Source: Sandarakinorhabdus sp.
GTDB lineage: Bacteria; Pseudomonadota; Alphaproteobacteria; Sphingomonadales; Sphingomonadaceae
NCBI GenBank assembly: GCA_020692215.1
Contig: JAIMKW010000001.1
Coordinates: 594,442-658,441, forward strand
Reading direction: 5' to 3'
Length of the DNA: 64,000 nucleotides
Each line of letters begins with the position of its first letter. Within the stretch, counting starts at the first letter, position 1. Positions 55,804 to 64,000 of the stretch are shown here, piece after piece. The translations under genes and the position numbers were made by a program. The notes under the pieces were generated by a model that worked only from the letters and a program-made list of their open reading frames with translations, was not told where the DNA came from and ran no database searches.

Positions 55804-58800
55804 ATGAAGTTCGACAAGCTCCGGCTTTCGGGCTTCAAGTCCTTCGTCGAGCCTGCCGAGCTTCACATTCGTGACGGGCTGACCGGCATTGTCGGCCCCA
55901 ACGGCTGCGGCAAGTCCAACCTGCTGGAAGCCCTGCGCTGGGTGATGGGCGAAAGCTCGGCCCGCAGCCTGCGCGTGGCATCCGGCGGGGCCGGAATGGA
56001 CGAGGTGATCTTTGCGGGCACGGCAAAGCGTCCCAGCCGCGATCTTGCCGAAGTCCGCCTCACGCTGGATAACCGGGATCGGCGTGCGCCCGCCGAATTC
56101 AATGGCGACGAAAGCCTCGAAGTGTCCCGCGGGATCGCACGGGGCGAGGGCTCGACCTATGCTCTCAACGGCCGCGAAGTCCGCCTGAAGGATGTGCAAC
56201 TGCTGTTCGCCGATGCGGCGACAGGGGCCCATTCGCCCGCGCTTGTCAGCCAGGGCCGCGTAGCCTCCATCATCAACGCCAAACCGCAGGAACGGCGGCA
56301 GCTGCTGGAAGAGGCCGCCGGTGTGTCCGGCCTGAACGTGCGCCGTCGCGAAGCCGAGCTTCGCCTGCGCGCGGCAGACGCCAACCTGTTGCGGCTGGAT
56401 GATGTGATGAAGGCAGCCGAAGCGCAGGCTTCGGGTTTGCGCCGACAGGCGAAATCCGCCGCCCGTTACCGCGATCTTTCGGAGCGCATCCGCGCCAGTG
56501 AGGCTGCTCTTTTGCGCCTGCAATGGGTGGCCGCCATCGCCGCCCTGCAGGAAGCCGAACGCGCCTTGCGCGACGCCGATGCCGCGCTGAACGAAGCCGT
56601 GCAGGCGGCAGCCCGGGCCGCCACCGCTCAGGCTGATGCGGCCTCAGGCTTGCCCTCCAAACGGCAGGCCGAAGCGGCTGCGGCCGCCAAGGTCCAGCGG
56701 CTGTCGACAGAGCGGGCAACGCTGGTTGCCGAACGCGCGGGGCTTGTTCAGCGCTTGCAGGATCTTGCGGGCGCGCTGGAAAATGCCGCTGCCGACGCCG
56801 AGCGCGAGCGTGCCCGGGCGCGCGATTCGGCTGCAACACAGGCTCGCCTTGCCGGAGAACTGACAGCCCAGCGAGCTGTTCAGGCCGAGGCAGAAGCCGC
56901 AACGGCTCCGCATGCCGAGGATGTGCGAGCCGCAGAAGCCGCAGCAACCGATGCCGAGCGCGCCCTTGCAACCGCGGTCGAAGCCCATGCTGCCCTGATG
57001 GCCGAAGCCCGCAGCGTGCGTGCCCAAGCCGAGGCAGCCCGCGGCCGTGCCGACAGGCTGGCAGGCGAACGCGCCCGGCTTGAAGCCGAGCTGCAGCGGC
57101 TCAACGCCGGTGGGGCTGGTGCCGCACTCGACGATCAGCTGGCCGAGGCGGAAGCCGCCCTGCAGGCACGAACCGCCGATGCAGAGGCCGCCGCCGCCGC
57201 AATCGCAACTGCCGAGCGGGAAGCCCAGGCCGCGCGGCAGGCTGCCGATGCCGTGGAACGCGCACTGGCTTCGGCCCGAAGCGAGGTGGCCAGCCTGGAA
57301 GCCGAAGCCGCCGCGCTGGAGCGATTGCGCACAGCAAAGCAGGCACCGGCGAACGCGCCTGCCCGGGCAGCGATCGCAGCAACGCCCGGCTTTGAAGCTG
57401 CCGCAGCGGCTGCGTTGGGTGATGATCTCAACGCAACCCTCGGTGCGCCGGAAAGGCCGGCCCGGCACTGGCTGCGCGTGATGGATTTCGATGCTGATCC
57501 AAGGCTCCCGGCAGGCTGCACTCCGCTCGCTGATCTGGTGACGGCGCCGCCCGAGCTGGCGCGCAGGCTCGCACAGATCGGCGTGGTGAACAGCGCGCCT
57601 TCTCCCGCTGCAATCGCGGCGCTCAGCCCGGGGCAGCGCCTTGTCGCGCGCGATGGCTGGCTCTGGCGCTGGGATGGCTTTGTTGCGCCGCCGGGCGGAC
57701 AGGCGACCGCGGTTGCCGAGACACTGGCACAGGACAATCGCCGCCGTGAAATCGTGCAGAGCCTTGAAGCGCCACGCCAGCGTCTTGCGGCAGCTGAAGC
57801 GGAACTGGCCCAGCAGAAGGCGACCTTGTCTGCAGCGCAGCAGGCCGAGCGGCAAGCCCGGGCATCCCGAAGCGAGGCCGAGCGGCTGCGCGACCAGATT
57901 TCCGGCCGGCTGCAAGGGCTGCGGTCTGCGCAGGCGCAGTCTGCCGCGCGCGCCAGCGCCATGCAGGCCTCGATCGAGCGGCTTTTGGCCGAAGGGGCCA
58001 GCGCGCGCGCCGAGGCCGAAGAGGCTGCCGCCGCCATTGCTGCTCTCCCGGATGCCAGCGCTGCAGCGCAAGCCGTGGCGGATGCCCGATCTGCAGCCGA
58101 ACGCACACGCGCCCGGCTGGCCCAGGCCCGCGCCCAGGCCGCTGCGATAGAGCGCAGCCTTGCCGAGGCTACGGCCCGGATCGCGCGCCTGGAACGCGAG
58201 ATTGCAGACTGGCAGGGGCGCGACCGCGACGCCGCAGCCACGGCAGACGCGCTCGCCAGTCGGGTGGACAGGCTGACAGCCGAGCGCGCTGCGCTGGTTG
58301 CCGAGCCCGATGCGCTCGATGCCCGCCTGCTGCTGCTGGACCGAGAAATTGCGGTCGCCGAGGCGACGCGAACAACAGCCGCAGAGGCAGTGATGGCGGC
58401 CGAATTGTCACAATCCGATCTCGACCGGCAGGCGCGAGCAGCGGAAGCCCTTGTGGCCGACGGGCGCGAATCCCGCGCGACACTGGGGGCGCGCACCGAA
58501 CAGCTGCGCGAAAAGGTCGCCGGCCTGATCGCCGAAGCGCAGGAGAGGTTTGGGGAGCCGCCCGCCAGGCTGGAGGCGCCGGAGGACAAGTCGCCCGACA
58601 GCATTGAAAACGGCCTGCTGGCGATGCGCACCGAGCGCGAGCGAATCGGGATCGTGAACCTGCGCGCCGATATCGAGCTTGAAGAGCTGGAATCCGCGCT
58701 TGCCCGGCAGACTGGCGAGCGCGACGAACTGGAAACGGCCATCAACCGTTTGCGCGGATCCATCGGAACGCTGAACCGGGAAGGCCGCGCCCGCCTGATG

Positions 58801-59268
58801 ACGGCCTTTGCCGAGGTGGACCGGCATTTCCGCGAGCTGTTCGTAACGCTGTTCGGCGGCGGTTCGGCCGAACTGCAGATGATCGAAAGCGACGATCCGC
58901 TGGAGGCCGGGCTCGAAATCCGGGCCCAGCCTCCGGGCAAGAAGCTGCAGTCGCTATCGCTGCTTTCGGGCGGGGAGCAGGCCCTGACGGCCATTGCGCT
59001 CATCTTCGCGCTGTTCCGCACCAATCCGGCCCCCATCTGTGTGCTCGATGAAGTGGACGCCCCGCTCGACGATGCCAATGTCGAGCGGTTCACGCGGCTG
59101 TTGAAGCATATGGTGGACGCAACGGACACACGGTTCCTGATTGTTACGCACAACCCCGTCACGATGGCGGCCATGCACCGGCTCTATGGCGTCACGATGG
59201 GCGAGCCTGGCGTCAGCCAGCTTGTTTCTGTCGAACTCCGCGAGGCCGAGGCGCTGGTCGCAGCCTGA
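55804..59268 (+). CDS. smc: chromosome segregation SMC ATPase
   Basis: 1154 residues. N-terminal Walker A GIVGPNGCGKSNLLEALRWV, long Ala/Glu/Arg-rich coiled coils, hinge at about 523-640 (TPGFEAAAAAALGDDLNATL onward), second coiled coil, C-terminal signature LLSGGEQALTAIALIFALF and Walker B PICVLDEVDAPLDDANVERF. It compacts and resolves chromosomes with ScpA/ScpB, which are not in this window. The coiled-coil codon bias leaves long open antisense frames that are not genes. Confidence 0.97.
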   Translation: MKFDKLRLSGFKSFVEPAELHIRDGLTGIVGPNGCGKSNLLEALRWVMGESSARSLRVASGGAGMDEVIFAGTAKRPSRDLAEVRLTLDNRDRRAPAEFNGDESLEVSRGIARGEGSTYALNGREVRLKDVQLLFADAATGAHSPALVSQGRVASIINAKPQERRQLLEEAAGVSGLNVRRREAELRLRAADANLLRLDDVMKAAEAQASGLRRQAKSAARYRDLSERIRASEAALLRLQWVAAIAALQEAERALRDADAALNEAVQAAARAATAQADAASGLPSKRQAEAAAAAKVQRLSTERATLVAERAGLVQRLQDLAGALENAAADAERERARARDSAATQARLAGELTAQRAVQAEAEAATAPHAEDVRAAEAAATDAERALATAVEAHAALMAEARSVRAQAEAARGRADRLAGERARLEAELQRLNAGGAGAALDDQLAEAEAALQARTADAEAAAAAIATAEREAQAARQAADAVERALASARSEVASLEAEAAALERLRTAKQAPANAPARAAIAATPGFEAAAAAALGDDLNATLGAPERPARHWLRVMDFDADPRLPAGCTPLADLVTAPPELARRLAQIGVVNSAPSPAAIAALSPGQRLVARDGWLWRWDGFVAPPGGQATAVAETLAQDNRRREIVQSLEAPRQRLAAAEAELAQQKATLSAAQQAERQARASRSEAERLRDQISGRLQGLRSAQAQSAARASAMQASIERLLAEGASARAEAEEAAAAIAALPDASAAAQAVADARSAAERTRARLAQARAQAAAIERSLAEATARIARLEREIADWQGRDRDAAATADALASRVDRLTAERAALVAEPDALDARLLLLDREIAVAEATRTTAAEAVMAAELSQSDLDRQARAAEALVADGRESRATLGARTEQLREKVAGLIAEAQERFGEPPARLEAPEDKSPDSIENGLLAMRTERERIGIVNLRADIELEELESALARQTGERDELETAINRLRGSIGTLNREGRARLMTAFAEVDRHFRELFVTLFGGGSAELQMIESDDPLEAGLEIRAQPPGKKLQSLSLLSGGEQALTAIALIFALFRTNPAPICVLDEVDAPLDDANVERFTRLLKHMVDATDTRFLIVTHNPVTMAAMHRLYGVTMGEPGVSQLVSVELREAEALVAA

Positions 59269-59355
59269 CCTGATCTTGCGACCGCGAACAGGCTTTCGCA
59301 GGCAGTTCCGATATATCGCAGCGCAGCATGGGCCAGCACTCTTGTCCTGTCGTGC

Positions 59356-59384
59356 TTGACCTTTCGCCGGGGCCCCTCTAACGG
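59356..59384 (+). promoter_or_regulatory. probable promoter of the F0 ATP synthase genes
   Basis: TTGACC (59356-59361), a 17-base spacer and TAACGG (59379-59384) in the 153-base gap between smc and the atp genes. The -35 is good and the -10 poor, which is acceptable for alphaproteobacterial sigma-70. A UUCG-capped hairpin (CCGC-TTCG-GCGG, 59390-59401) would lie at the start of the leader. Confidence 0.45.
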
Positions 59385-59421
59385 AACCTCCGCTTCGGCG
59401 GCTTGAAAGCCAACGGAGCCC

Positions 59422-59805
59422 TTGGCGCACAGCAGCCGATGGCCGACCAGTCTCTCGAAGGGCCTTGCCACCTTGCCCGATCCTGCCGACAAGCGCGACC
59501 TCGATCCGTTCGAGGCCCGGCTGGAAGCAGCCAAGGCAAGGCATGTTCCCGAGCCACGGCAGGTTGTCGTCTCCGCTCTCGCCAAGGGCACCCGTCATGC
59601 GTTCGAGATCGCTGCGACCACCATTGTCGGTGCCGGAATCGGGTGGATGCTCGATCGCTGGCTCGATACAGGTCCCTGGCTGTTCCTCCTGTTTCTCCTC
59701 CTGGGGATCGGGGCGGGCTTCTGGAACCTGATCAAGGCGGTCAACATCGAAGCCGCGGCCATTCGCAAGGATACCGCGGATAACAGACACGAAGACCAGG
59801 TTTAG
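59422..59805 (+). CDS. atpI: F0F1 ATP synthase subunit I / AtpZ-like assembly protein
   Basis: Up to 127 residues. An N-terminal acidic-basic helix (DLDPFEARLEAAKARHVPEP) is followed by two membrane helices (FEIAATTIVGAGIGWMLDRW and LFLLFLLLGIGAGFWNLIKA). Such proteins help c-ring assembly or Mg2+ handling. The only in-frame starts are TTG 59422 (GGAG 3 bases upstream) and TTG 59473. An ATG at 59439 giving MADQ, a typical family beginning, lies in a different frame, so a frameshift or a TTG start has to be considered. Confidence 0.82.
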   Translation: MAHSSRWPTSLSKGLATLPDPADKRDLDPFEARLEAAKARHVPEPRQVVVSALAKGTRHAFEIAATTIVGAGIGWMLDRWLDTGPWLFLLFLLLGIGAGFWNLIKAVNIEAAAIRKDTADNRHEDQV

Positions 59806-59818
59806 GGACGCAACCACG

Positions 59819-60565
59819 GTGGCCAATCCTCTCGAGCAGTTTGCAATCACGCGCTACGCTGATCTTTCGGTCGCTGGCGCAGATGCCGCGTTCACCAACG
59901 CGTCGCTGTTCATGCTTGTTACCCTCGGCCTCATCCTGGCGTTCTTCTGGCTCGGAACGCGCAACGCTGCTCTGGTGCCCGGCCGCTGGCAGGCTGCGCT
60001 CGAAGGGATGACGGGCTTCATCACCGACATGGTGGACGAAAATATCGGCCCCAAGGGGCGCGCCTTCGTTCCGTTCATCTTCTCGCTTTTCATCTTCATT
60101 CTTGTGGCGAACATGATCGGGCTGTTTCCGTTCAGCTTCACCGTCACCAGCCATATTGCCGTTACCTTTGCCTTTGCGGCCTTCATTTTCCTGATTTGTG
60201 TGATCGTCGGGATCGCGAAACACGGTTTTCACTTCTTCTCGCTGTTCGTGCCGGCCAACACGCCTGCGGTGCTGCTTCTGCTCATCGTGCCGATCGAACT
60301 GATCTCTTTCCTCTCCCGTCCGCTCACGCTCAGCATCCGTCTGTTCGCCAATATGACGGCGGGCCATATCCTGCTTAAGGTGTTCGCGGGCTTCGTGATT
60401 TCGCTCGGCGCCGCCGGCGGCATCCTCACGGCAATCTCGCCACTGCCCTTCGTCATGACGGTCGCCTTTTACGGGCTCGAACTCATAGTGGCGGTGGTCC
60501 AAGCCTATGTGTTTGCCTTGCTCACCTGCATTTATCTCAACGATTCCATCAACCTGCATCACTGA
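59819..60565 (+). CDS. atpB: ATP synthase F0 subunit a
   Basis: 248-residue proton channel subunit with GTG start 59819 ([20 protein letters not shown]). The essential Arg facing the c-ring is in [20 protein letters not shown], and [24 protein letters not shown] helix 5 ([20 protein letters not shown]) is complete. Confidence 0.97.
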   Translation: MANPLEQFAITRYADLSVAGADAAFTNASLFMLVTLGLILAFFWLGTRNAALVPGRWQAALEGMTGFITDMVDENIGPKGRAFVPFIFSLFIFILVANMIGLFPFSFTVTSHIAVTFAFAAFIFLICVIVGIAKHGFHFFSLFVPANTPAVLLLLIVPIELISFLSRPLTLSIRLFANMTAGHILLKVFAGFVISLGAAGGILTAISPLPFVMTVAFYGLELIVAVVQAYVFALLTCIYLNDSINLHH

Positions 60566-60593
60566 TTTTTTCGAAACAAGGAAGGACTTTACC

Positions 60594-60821
60594 ATGGACG
60601 CAGACGCCGCAAAGCTTCTCGGAGCCGGCATCGCCGCAATCGGCATGGGCCTCGCCGCAATCGGCGTTGGCACTCTGTTCGCATTCTTCCTGTCGGGCGC
60701 ACTCCGCAACCCGGCAGCCGCCGATTCGCAACGCCCGAACCTGATCTTCGGGTTCGCCGTGACCGAAGCACTCGGCATTTTCGCGTTCCTCGTCGCTCTT
60801 CTGCTGCTGTTCGCGGTCTGA
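60594..60821 (+). CDS. atpE: ATP synthase F0 subunit c
   Basis: 75-residue hairpin; [20 protein letters not shown] (glycine-packed helix 1), the [10 protein letters not shown] loop and helix 2 with the proton-carrying Glu in [23 protein letters not shown]-type ribosome-binding site (AAGGAAGGA, 60578-60586) supports ATG 60594. Confidence 0.97.
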   Translation: MDADAAKLLGAGIAAIGMGLAAIGVGTLFAFFLSGALRNPAAADSQRPNLIFGFAVTEALGIFAFLVALLLLFAV

Positions 60822-60863
60822 TCCTTAGCGGTTCGGTTCGCGGCGCATTAGCGGGAGGCCAGC

Positions 60864-61343
60864 ATGCCCCAGTTTGATTTCAGCACGGCGCTGCCACAGA
60901 TCCTGTGGCTGATCTTCGTCTTCGGGGCCCTCTACCTTGTCGTCCGGGGGCTATTGCCAAAGGTCGACCGGGTTGTGGAAAATCGCAGGGCGCGGATCGC
61001 CGGCGACCTCAGGGAAGCTGAAGCTGCGCGCGACGCAGCCCAGGCTTCGGTGAGCGGTGGAAACACCATTCTTGCCGAAGCGCGGGCCCGGTCTCTTGCT
61101 GTTACCGGCAAGGCCCGCGATGCCGCCAACGCAGCCAACGGGCGCAAGCTGGCCGAAATCGATGCCAGCCTGAAAGCCCATGGCGAGGCTGCTGCCGCCA
61201 GCCTTGAAGCGGCAAGGGTTGCAGCGCTTGCCGAACTGGATGCTGTTGCTGGTGAGGCAACAGTCGAACTCGTTCAACGGGTTGCCGGGATCGCTGTTTC
61301 CAACGATGAGGCCGCCAGTGCCGTTAAGAAGGTTGCCGCCTGA
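60864..61343 (+). CDS. atpF': ATP synthase F0 subunit b'
   Basis: 159 residues; MPQFDFSTALPQILWLIFVF anchors the stator in the membrane and a long Ala-rich helix follows. The PQFD start and short anchor identify the b' (AtpG/AtpX) form used in alphaproteobacteria with two different b subunits. Confidence 0.92.
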   Translation: MPQFDFSTALPQILWLIFVFGALYLVVRGLLPKVDRVVENRRARIAGDLREAEAARDAAQASVSGGNTILAEARARSLAVTGKARDAANAANGRKLAEIDASLKAHGEAAAASLEAARVAALAELDAVAGEATVELVQRVAGIAVSNDEAASAVKKVAA

Positions 61344-61344
61344 G

Positions 61345-61920
61345 ATGGACGAACAGACGAACCCTGATTTGGCAGCCCCTCATTCGGCAGCGGCCAGCAC
61401 CGCTGTGGCAGACGACCACGCCGTCGCACACGAAACCTTCCTCGGCATGGACAGCTATGCCTGGGTCGGTCTGGCCTTCCTCAGCTTCGTGCTGCTGCTT
61501 TGGAAGCTCGGCGCCTTCACGATGATCACCAAGGCTCTTGACGGGCTCGCCGACAAGGTGCGTTCCGATCTGGCTGAAGCCGCAACCCTGAAGGCCGAAG
61601 CCGAGGCCATGAAGGCCAAGGCGGCCGCCGACGCCGCCCAGGCAGAGGCAGGCGCGCGGGAAATGCTGGCCAATGCCGAGATCGAAGCCAAGCGAATCGT
61701 CGAACAGGCCGGTATCGATGCAGAAGCTGCAATCTCACGCCGCACCAAGATCGCCGAAGACCGGATTGCAGCCGAGGCCCGGGCGACCGAGGCAGAACTT
61801 CGCGCGCGCGCGGCTGACATCACGGTGAAGGCCGCACAGGCGCTTCTTGCCGAACGGTCCGCCAGAGGAGAGCTTGCCGCACTGACCGACGCGGCCATTG
61901 CAGGGCTGGATCAGCGCTGA
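61345..61920 (+). CDS. atpF: ATP synthase F0 subunit b
   Basis: 191 residues from ATG 61345 (MDEQTNPDLAAPHSAAASTA), one base after the b' stop. It has an N-terminal soluble extension, the membrane helix FLGMDSYAWVGLAFLSFVLL, then the peripheral-stalk coiled coil. The next gene overlaps its stop. Confidence 0.94.
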   Translation: MDEQTNPDLAAPHSAAASTAVADDHAVAHETFLGMDSYAWVGLAFLSFVLLLWKLGAFTMITKALDGLADKVRSDLAEAATLKAEAEAMKAKAAADAAQAEAGAREMLANAEIEAKRIVEQAGIDAEAAISRRTKIAEDRIAAEARATEAELRARAADITVKAAQALLAERSARGELAALTDAAIAGLDQR

Positions 61921-62660
61921 TCGCCAGCCCCCCAGCAGATGATGAAAAGGGGCGGAATCCCGTCTCGGTTACGGTTGCAAGCTACAATATCCGAAAGGCC
62001 GTGGGTTCCGACATGCGCCGTCGGCCCGACCGCGTGCTCGAGGTGCTTGGCGAAACCGGCGCAGACATCGCTGTCGTGCAGGAAGCGGACCGTCGGTTCG
62101 GCCAACGTCACACGGCCTTGCCGGCCGGCCTCCTGGCGGAGCATGGCTGGCGCGCGGTTCCCTTCGATACCCATGCCGCAGCGATCGGCTGGCACGGAAA
62201 CGCGGTTCTTGTGTCCGCCAGGGTCGATATCAACAGCCACGCAACGCTCGCGCTCCCGGTGCTTGAGCCGCGCGGCGCCGTCCTCGCCGACCTTGCTGTC
62301 GAAGGGGTGCCGCTGAGGATCGTGGGGATGCACCTCGATCTGTCGGGCCTGTGGCGCCGACGGCAGGCGCATGCCATCCTTCAGCATATCGCCGGGCAGC
62401 CGAACCATATCCCCACCTTGATGATGGGCGACATGAACGAATGGCGCGCGTCAGCGGGCTGCATCGCGGATTTCGCCCGAACCCACAAGCTGGTGCTCAC
62501 CGGGCCAAGCTTTCCGGCGGGCATGCCGCTCGCCAGGCTCGACCGCATTTTCGCGTCAAACGAGCTCGAAGTGGAAGACGCCGGCGTCCACCAGAGCCCG
62601 CAGGCCAAGGTGGCCTCGGATCATCTCCCGCTGTGGGTACGGATCAGGCTCGGGCTTTGA
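61917..62660 (+). CDS. endonuclease/exonuclease/phosphatase family protein
   Basis: About 247 residues if started at CTG 61917, which overlaps the atpF stop (CTGA). The first conventional start in frame, GTG 62001, would delete SVTVASYNIRKAV, which holds the metal-binding Asn of the family. Other motifs are present: Glu in AVVQEADRRFG, MHLDLSG, MMGDMNEWRA and the catalytic SDH of KVASDHLPLWVRI. It may act on nucleic acid, phosphoinositide-like or phospholipid substrates. An ATG at 61939 is in another frame. The short form would be 219 residues. Confidence 0.78.
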   Translation: MIASPPADDEKGRNPVSVTVASYNIRKAVGSDMRRRPDRVLEVLGETGADIAVVQEADRRFGQRHTALPAGLLAEHGWRAVPFDTHAAAIGWHGNAVLVSARVDINSHATLALPVLEPRGAVLADLAVEGVPLRIVGMHLDLSGLWRRRQAHAILQHIAGQPNHIPTLMMGDMNEWRASAGCIADFARTHKLVLTGPSFPAGMPLARLDRIFASNELEVEDAGVHQSPQAKVASDHLPLWVRIRLGL

Positions 62661-62675
62661 GGGCCCAGCCTGCGT

Positions 62676-62975
62676 TCAGCCTCGGGCGCCGCTTGCGGAG
62701 TGGTGGCGGATCACTTCATCGATGATGAAGCGCAGGAATTTTTCCGAGAATTCCGGGTCCAGCCCGGCGTCTGCCGCCAGCGCGCGAAGGCGCGCAATCT
62801 GTTGATCCTCCCGCCCTGGATCGGCTGGCGGAAGCCCGGTCTGCGCCTTGTAGACGCCGACCTTCTGGGTCACCTTGAATCGTTCGGCGAGCAGGAACAC
62901 CAGCGCAGCATCGAAATTGTCGATCGATCTGCGATATTCCTGCAGCTTCTCCGGCGTTTCCGCACTCCGCGACAT
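62676..62975 (-). CDS. aroQ: chorismate mutase, AroQ class
   Basis: 99-residue helical enzyme converting chorismate to prephenate. It contains LQEYRRSIDNFDAALVFLLA, ERFKVTQKVGVYKAQTGLPP, DPGREDQQIARL and the helix-3 FLRFIIDEVIRHHSA. The Arg, Asp and Lys residues of the AroQ site (RRSID, VGVYK, DPGRE) are in place. Monofunctional; 46 bases separate it from the divergent prenyl synthase. Confidence 0.92.
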   Translation of the reverse strand: MSRSAETPEKLQEYRRSIDNFDAALVFLLAERFKVTQKVGVYKAQTGLPPADPGREDQQIARLRALAADAGLDPEFSEKFLRFIIDEVIRHHSASGARG

Positions 62976-63021
62976 GAAGCCCCTTTCCCTTTTCCGGCCG
63001 AACCCCTAGCGGTTCAGGCAA

Positions 63022-64000
63022 ATGAGCGCCACCATCCATGAACTGAGGCCCGACAAGCCCAGCCTGCAGCCCCTGATGCTGCTGGTTGCGCCCGGCCTGA
63101 ATTCCGTCAACCGCGTCATCCTCGATCGTATGCAGAGCCCTGTTGCGCTGATCCCGGAACTGGCCGGCCATCTGATTGCGGGCGGGGGCAAGCGCCTGCG
63201 CCCCATGCTGACGCTCGGCTGCGCTGCCGCGCTCGACTATGCGGGGGATCGGCATCACAAGCTGGCCGCCGCAGTGGAGTTCATCCATACCGCAACGCTT
63301 CTTCACGATGATGTCGTCGATGGCTCCGATCTGCGTCGCGGGCGCGCAACCGCCAACACCATCTGGGGCAATGAAGCCTCGGTTCTTGTCGGCGATTTCC
63401 TCTTTTCGCGCGCGTTCGAACTGATGGTGGAAGATGGCAGCCTGAAGGTGCTGAAGATCCTCTCCCATGCGTCGGCGGTGATTGCAGAGGGTGAAGTCGC
63501 GCAGCTCACCGCCCAGCGGGTCGTCGAAACCGGCGAAGACCGCTATCTCGAGATCATCCAGGCAAAGACTGCGGCCCTGTTTGCAGCCGCCTGCCAGATT
63601 TCCGCTGTTGTCGCCGAGCGCGATCAGGCGACCGAAGATGCGCTGGAAGCCTATGGCCGCAACCTGGGGATAGCCTTCCAGCTGGTCGATGATGCCATTG
63701 ATTATGTTTCCGATGCGGAAACCATGGGCAAGGACAGTGGCGACGATTTCCGCGACGGCAAGGTTACGCTGCCGGTGATCTTGGCCTATGCGCGTGGCGA
63801 CGAGCAAGCCCGCAAATTCTGGCAGCGCGCGATGTCGGGTCGCGCAAACGGCGAAGCCGAACTGCTGGAAGGAACAGAGCGGTTGGTGGCGACCGGCGCC
63901 ATCGCGGATACCATGGCGCGCGCCCGCCTCTATGGCAGCCGCGCCATCGATTCGATTGCCCGCCTGCCCGCCACGGCTGCCAAGTCCGCCCTTGTCGAGA
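63022..64000 (+). CDS. ispB: polyprenyl (octaprenyl-type) diphosphate synthase (3'-truncated by window)
   Basis: Makes the long prenyl chain of ubiquinone. Open from ATG 63022 to the window edge (326 codons visible), starting MSATIHELRPDKPSLQPLML. First Asp-rich motif in LLHDDVVDGSDLRRGRAT, second in FQLVDDAIDYVSDAETMGKD, plus GGGKRLRPML. The residues before the first motif are small, consistent with a long-chain product, but chain length cannot be fixed by eye. Confidence 0.93.
   Translation, partial: MSATIHELRPDKPSLQPLMLLVAPGLNSVNRVILDRMQSPVALIPELAGHLIAGGGKRLRPMLTLGCAAALDYAGDRHHKLAAAVEFIHTATLLHDDVVDGSDLRRGRATANTIWGNEASVLVGDFLFSRAFELMVEDGSLKVLKILSHASAVIAEGEVAQLTAQRVVETGEDRYLEIIQAKTAALFAAACQISAVVAERDQATEDALEAYGRNLGIAFQLVDDAIDYVSDAETMGKDSGDDFRDGKVTLPVILAYARGDEQARKFWQRAMSGRANGEAELLEGTERLVATGAIADTMARARLYGSRAIDSIARLPATAAKSALVE

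Noticed and set aside
57135..59174. 679-codon Ser/Ala/Arg-rich open frame antisense to smc
   Set aside because: Low-complexity mirror of the smc coiled coil.
1..64000. CRISPR arrays, insertion sequences, prophage or integrase
   Set aside because: Reading both strands showed no regular direct-repeat array and no transposase, integrase or phage structural motif.

Overview
The window is a gene-dense stretch (roughly 60-66% GC by eye, almost no gap above 150 bases) of an alphaproteobacterial chromosome, most likely order Sphingomonadales. Grounds: an HdaA-type short DnaA homologue beside a polyphosphate kinase, a complete ccoNOPQGHIS cbb3 oxidase operon, an F0 cluster (I-a-c-b'-b) without F1 genes, pyruvate phosphate dikinase next to glyQS, and gatCAB. 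The order is inferred from gene content and wording of the proteins, not from a database search. No transposase, integrase, CRISPR array, rRNA or prophage gene was seen; there is one tRNA-Arg(ACG).

Layout. 1-2617 (+): end of metZ, apaG, a LysR regulator and a small HEPN-like protein, chained by overlapping stop/start codons. 2654-5686 (-): a secreted protein and purMN. 5748-9933 (+): a DUF2066-like exported protein, hdaA and ppk1. 9990-17952 (-): ccoNOPQGHIS plus a small secreted Cys protein, behind a near-perfect FNR/FixK box; acs diverges from the same 242-bp gap. 20184-23366: tRNA-Arg, a lipoprotein, an NSS transporter, a DUF2891 protein. 23363-30018 (-): a fused hydantoinase/5-oxoprolinase, a serine hydrolase and prfC. 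30070-34504: a FrnE-type DsbA, a VOC protein, and a coupled trio of quinone-oxidoreductase-like enzyme, acyl-CoA dehydrogenase and acyl-CoA-dehydrogenase-like monooxygenase. 34447-38020 (-): SGNH hydrolase, MBOAT O-acyltransferase, AlgX-like SGNH protein. 38190-45680 (+): gatC, gatA, a 1358-residue NRPS-like gene, gatB. 45694-54923 (+): glyQ, glyS, ppdK, a CaiB-type CoA transferase, an alpha/beta hydrolase and a DauA-like FAD oxidoreductase. 55027-59268 (+): a DsbA-type lipoprotein and smc. 59422-61920 (+): F0 ATP synthase genes. 61917-64000: an endonuclease/phosphatase-family gene, chorismate mutase (-) and the start of a polyprenyl diphosphate synthase.

The standout is the gene at 39967-44043. 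It encodes one polypeptide with condensation, adenylation and carrier domains followed by an integral-membrane acyltransferase-3 (AT3) domain in place of a thioesterase. It sits between gatA and gatB, and base composition falls to about 42% GC exactly where the membrane domain begins. It lies 2 kb from, and divergent to, an MBOAT/SGNH operon typical of cell-surface O-acylation. My hypothesis is that the protein activates an amino acid, condenses it with an acyl or amine partner and hands the product to a membrane or periplasmic acceptor through AT3. The domain calls are read from motifs; the substrate, acceptor and any link to the MBOAT operon are inference.
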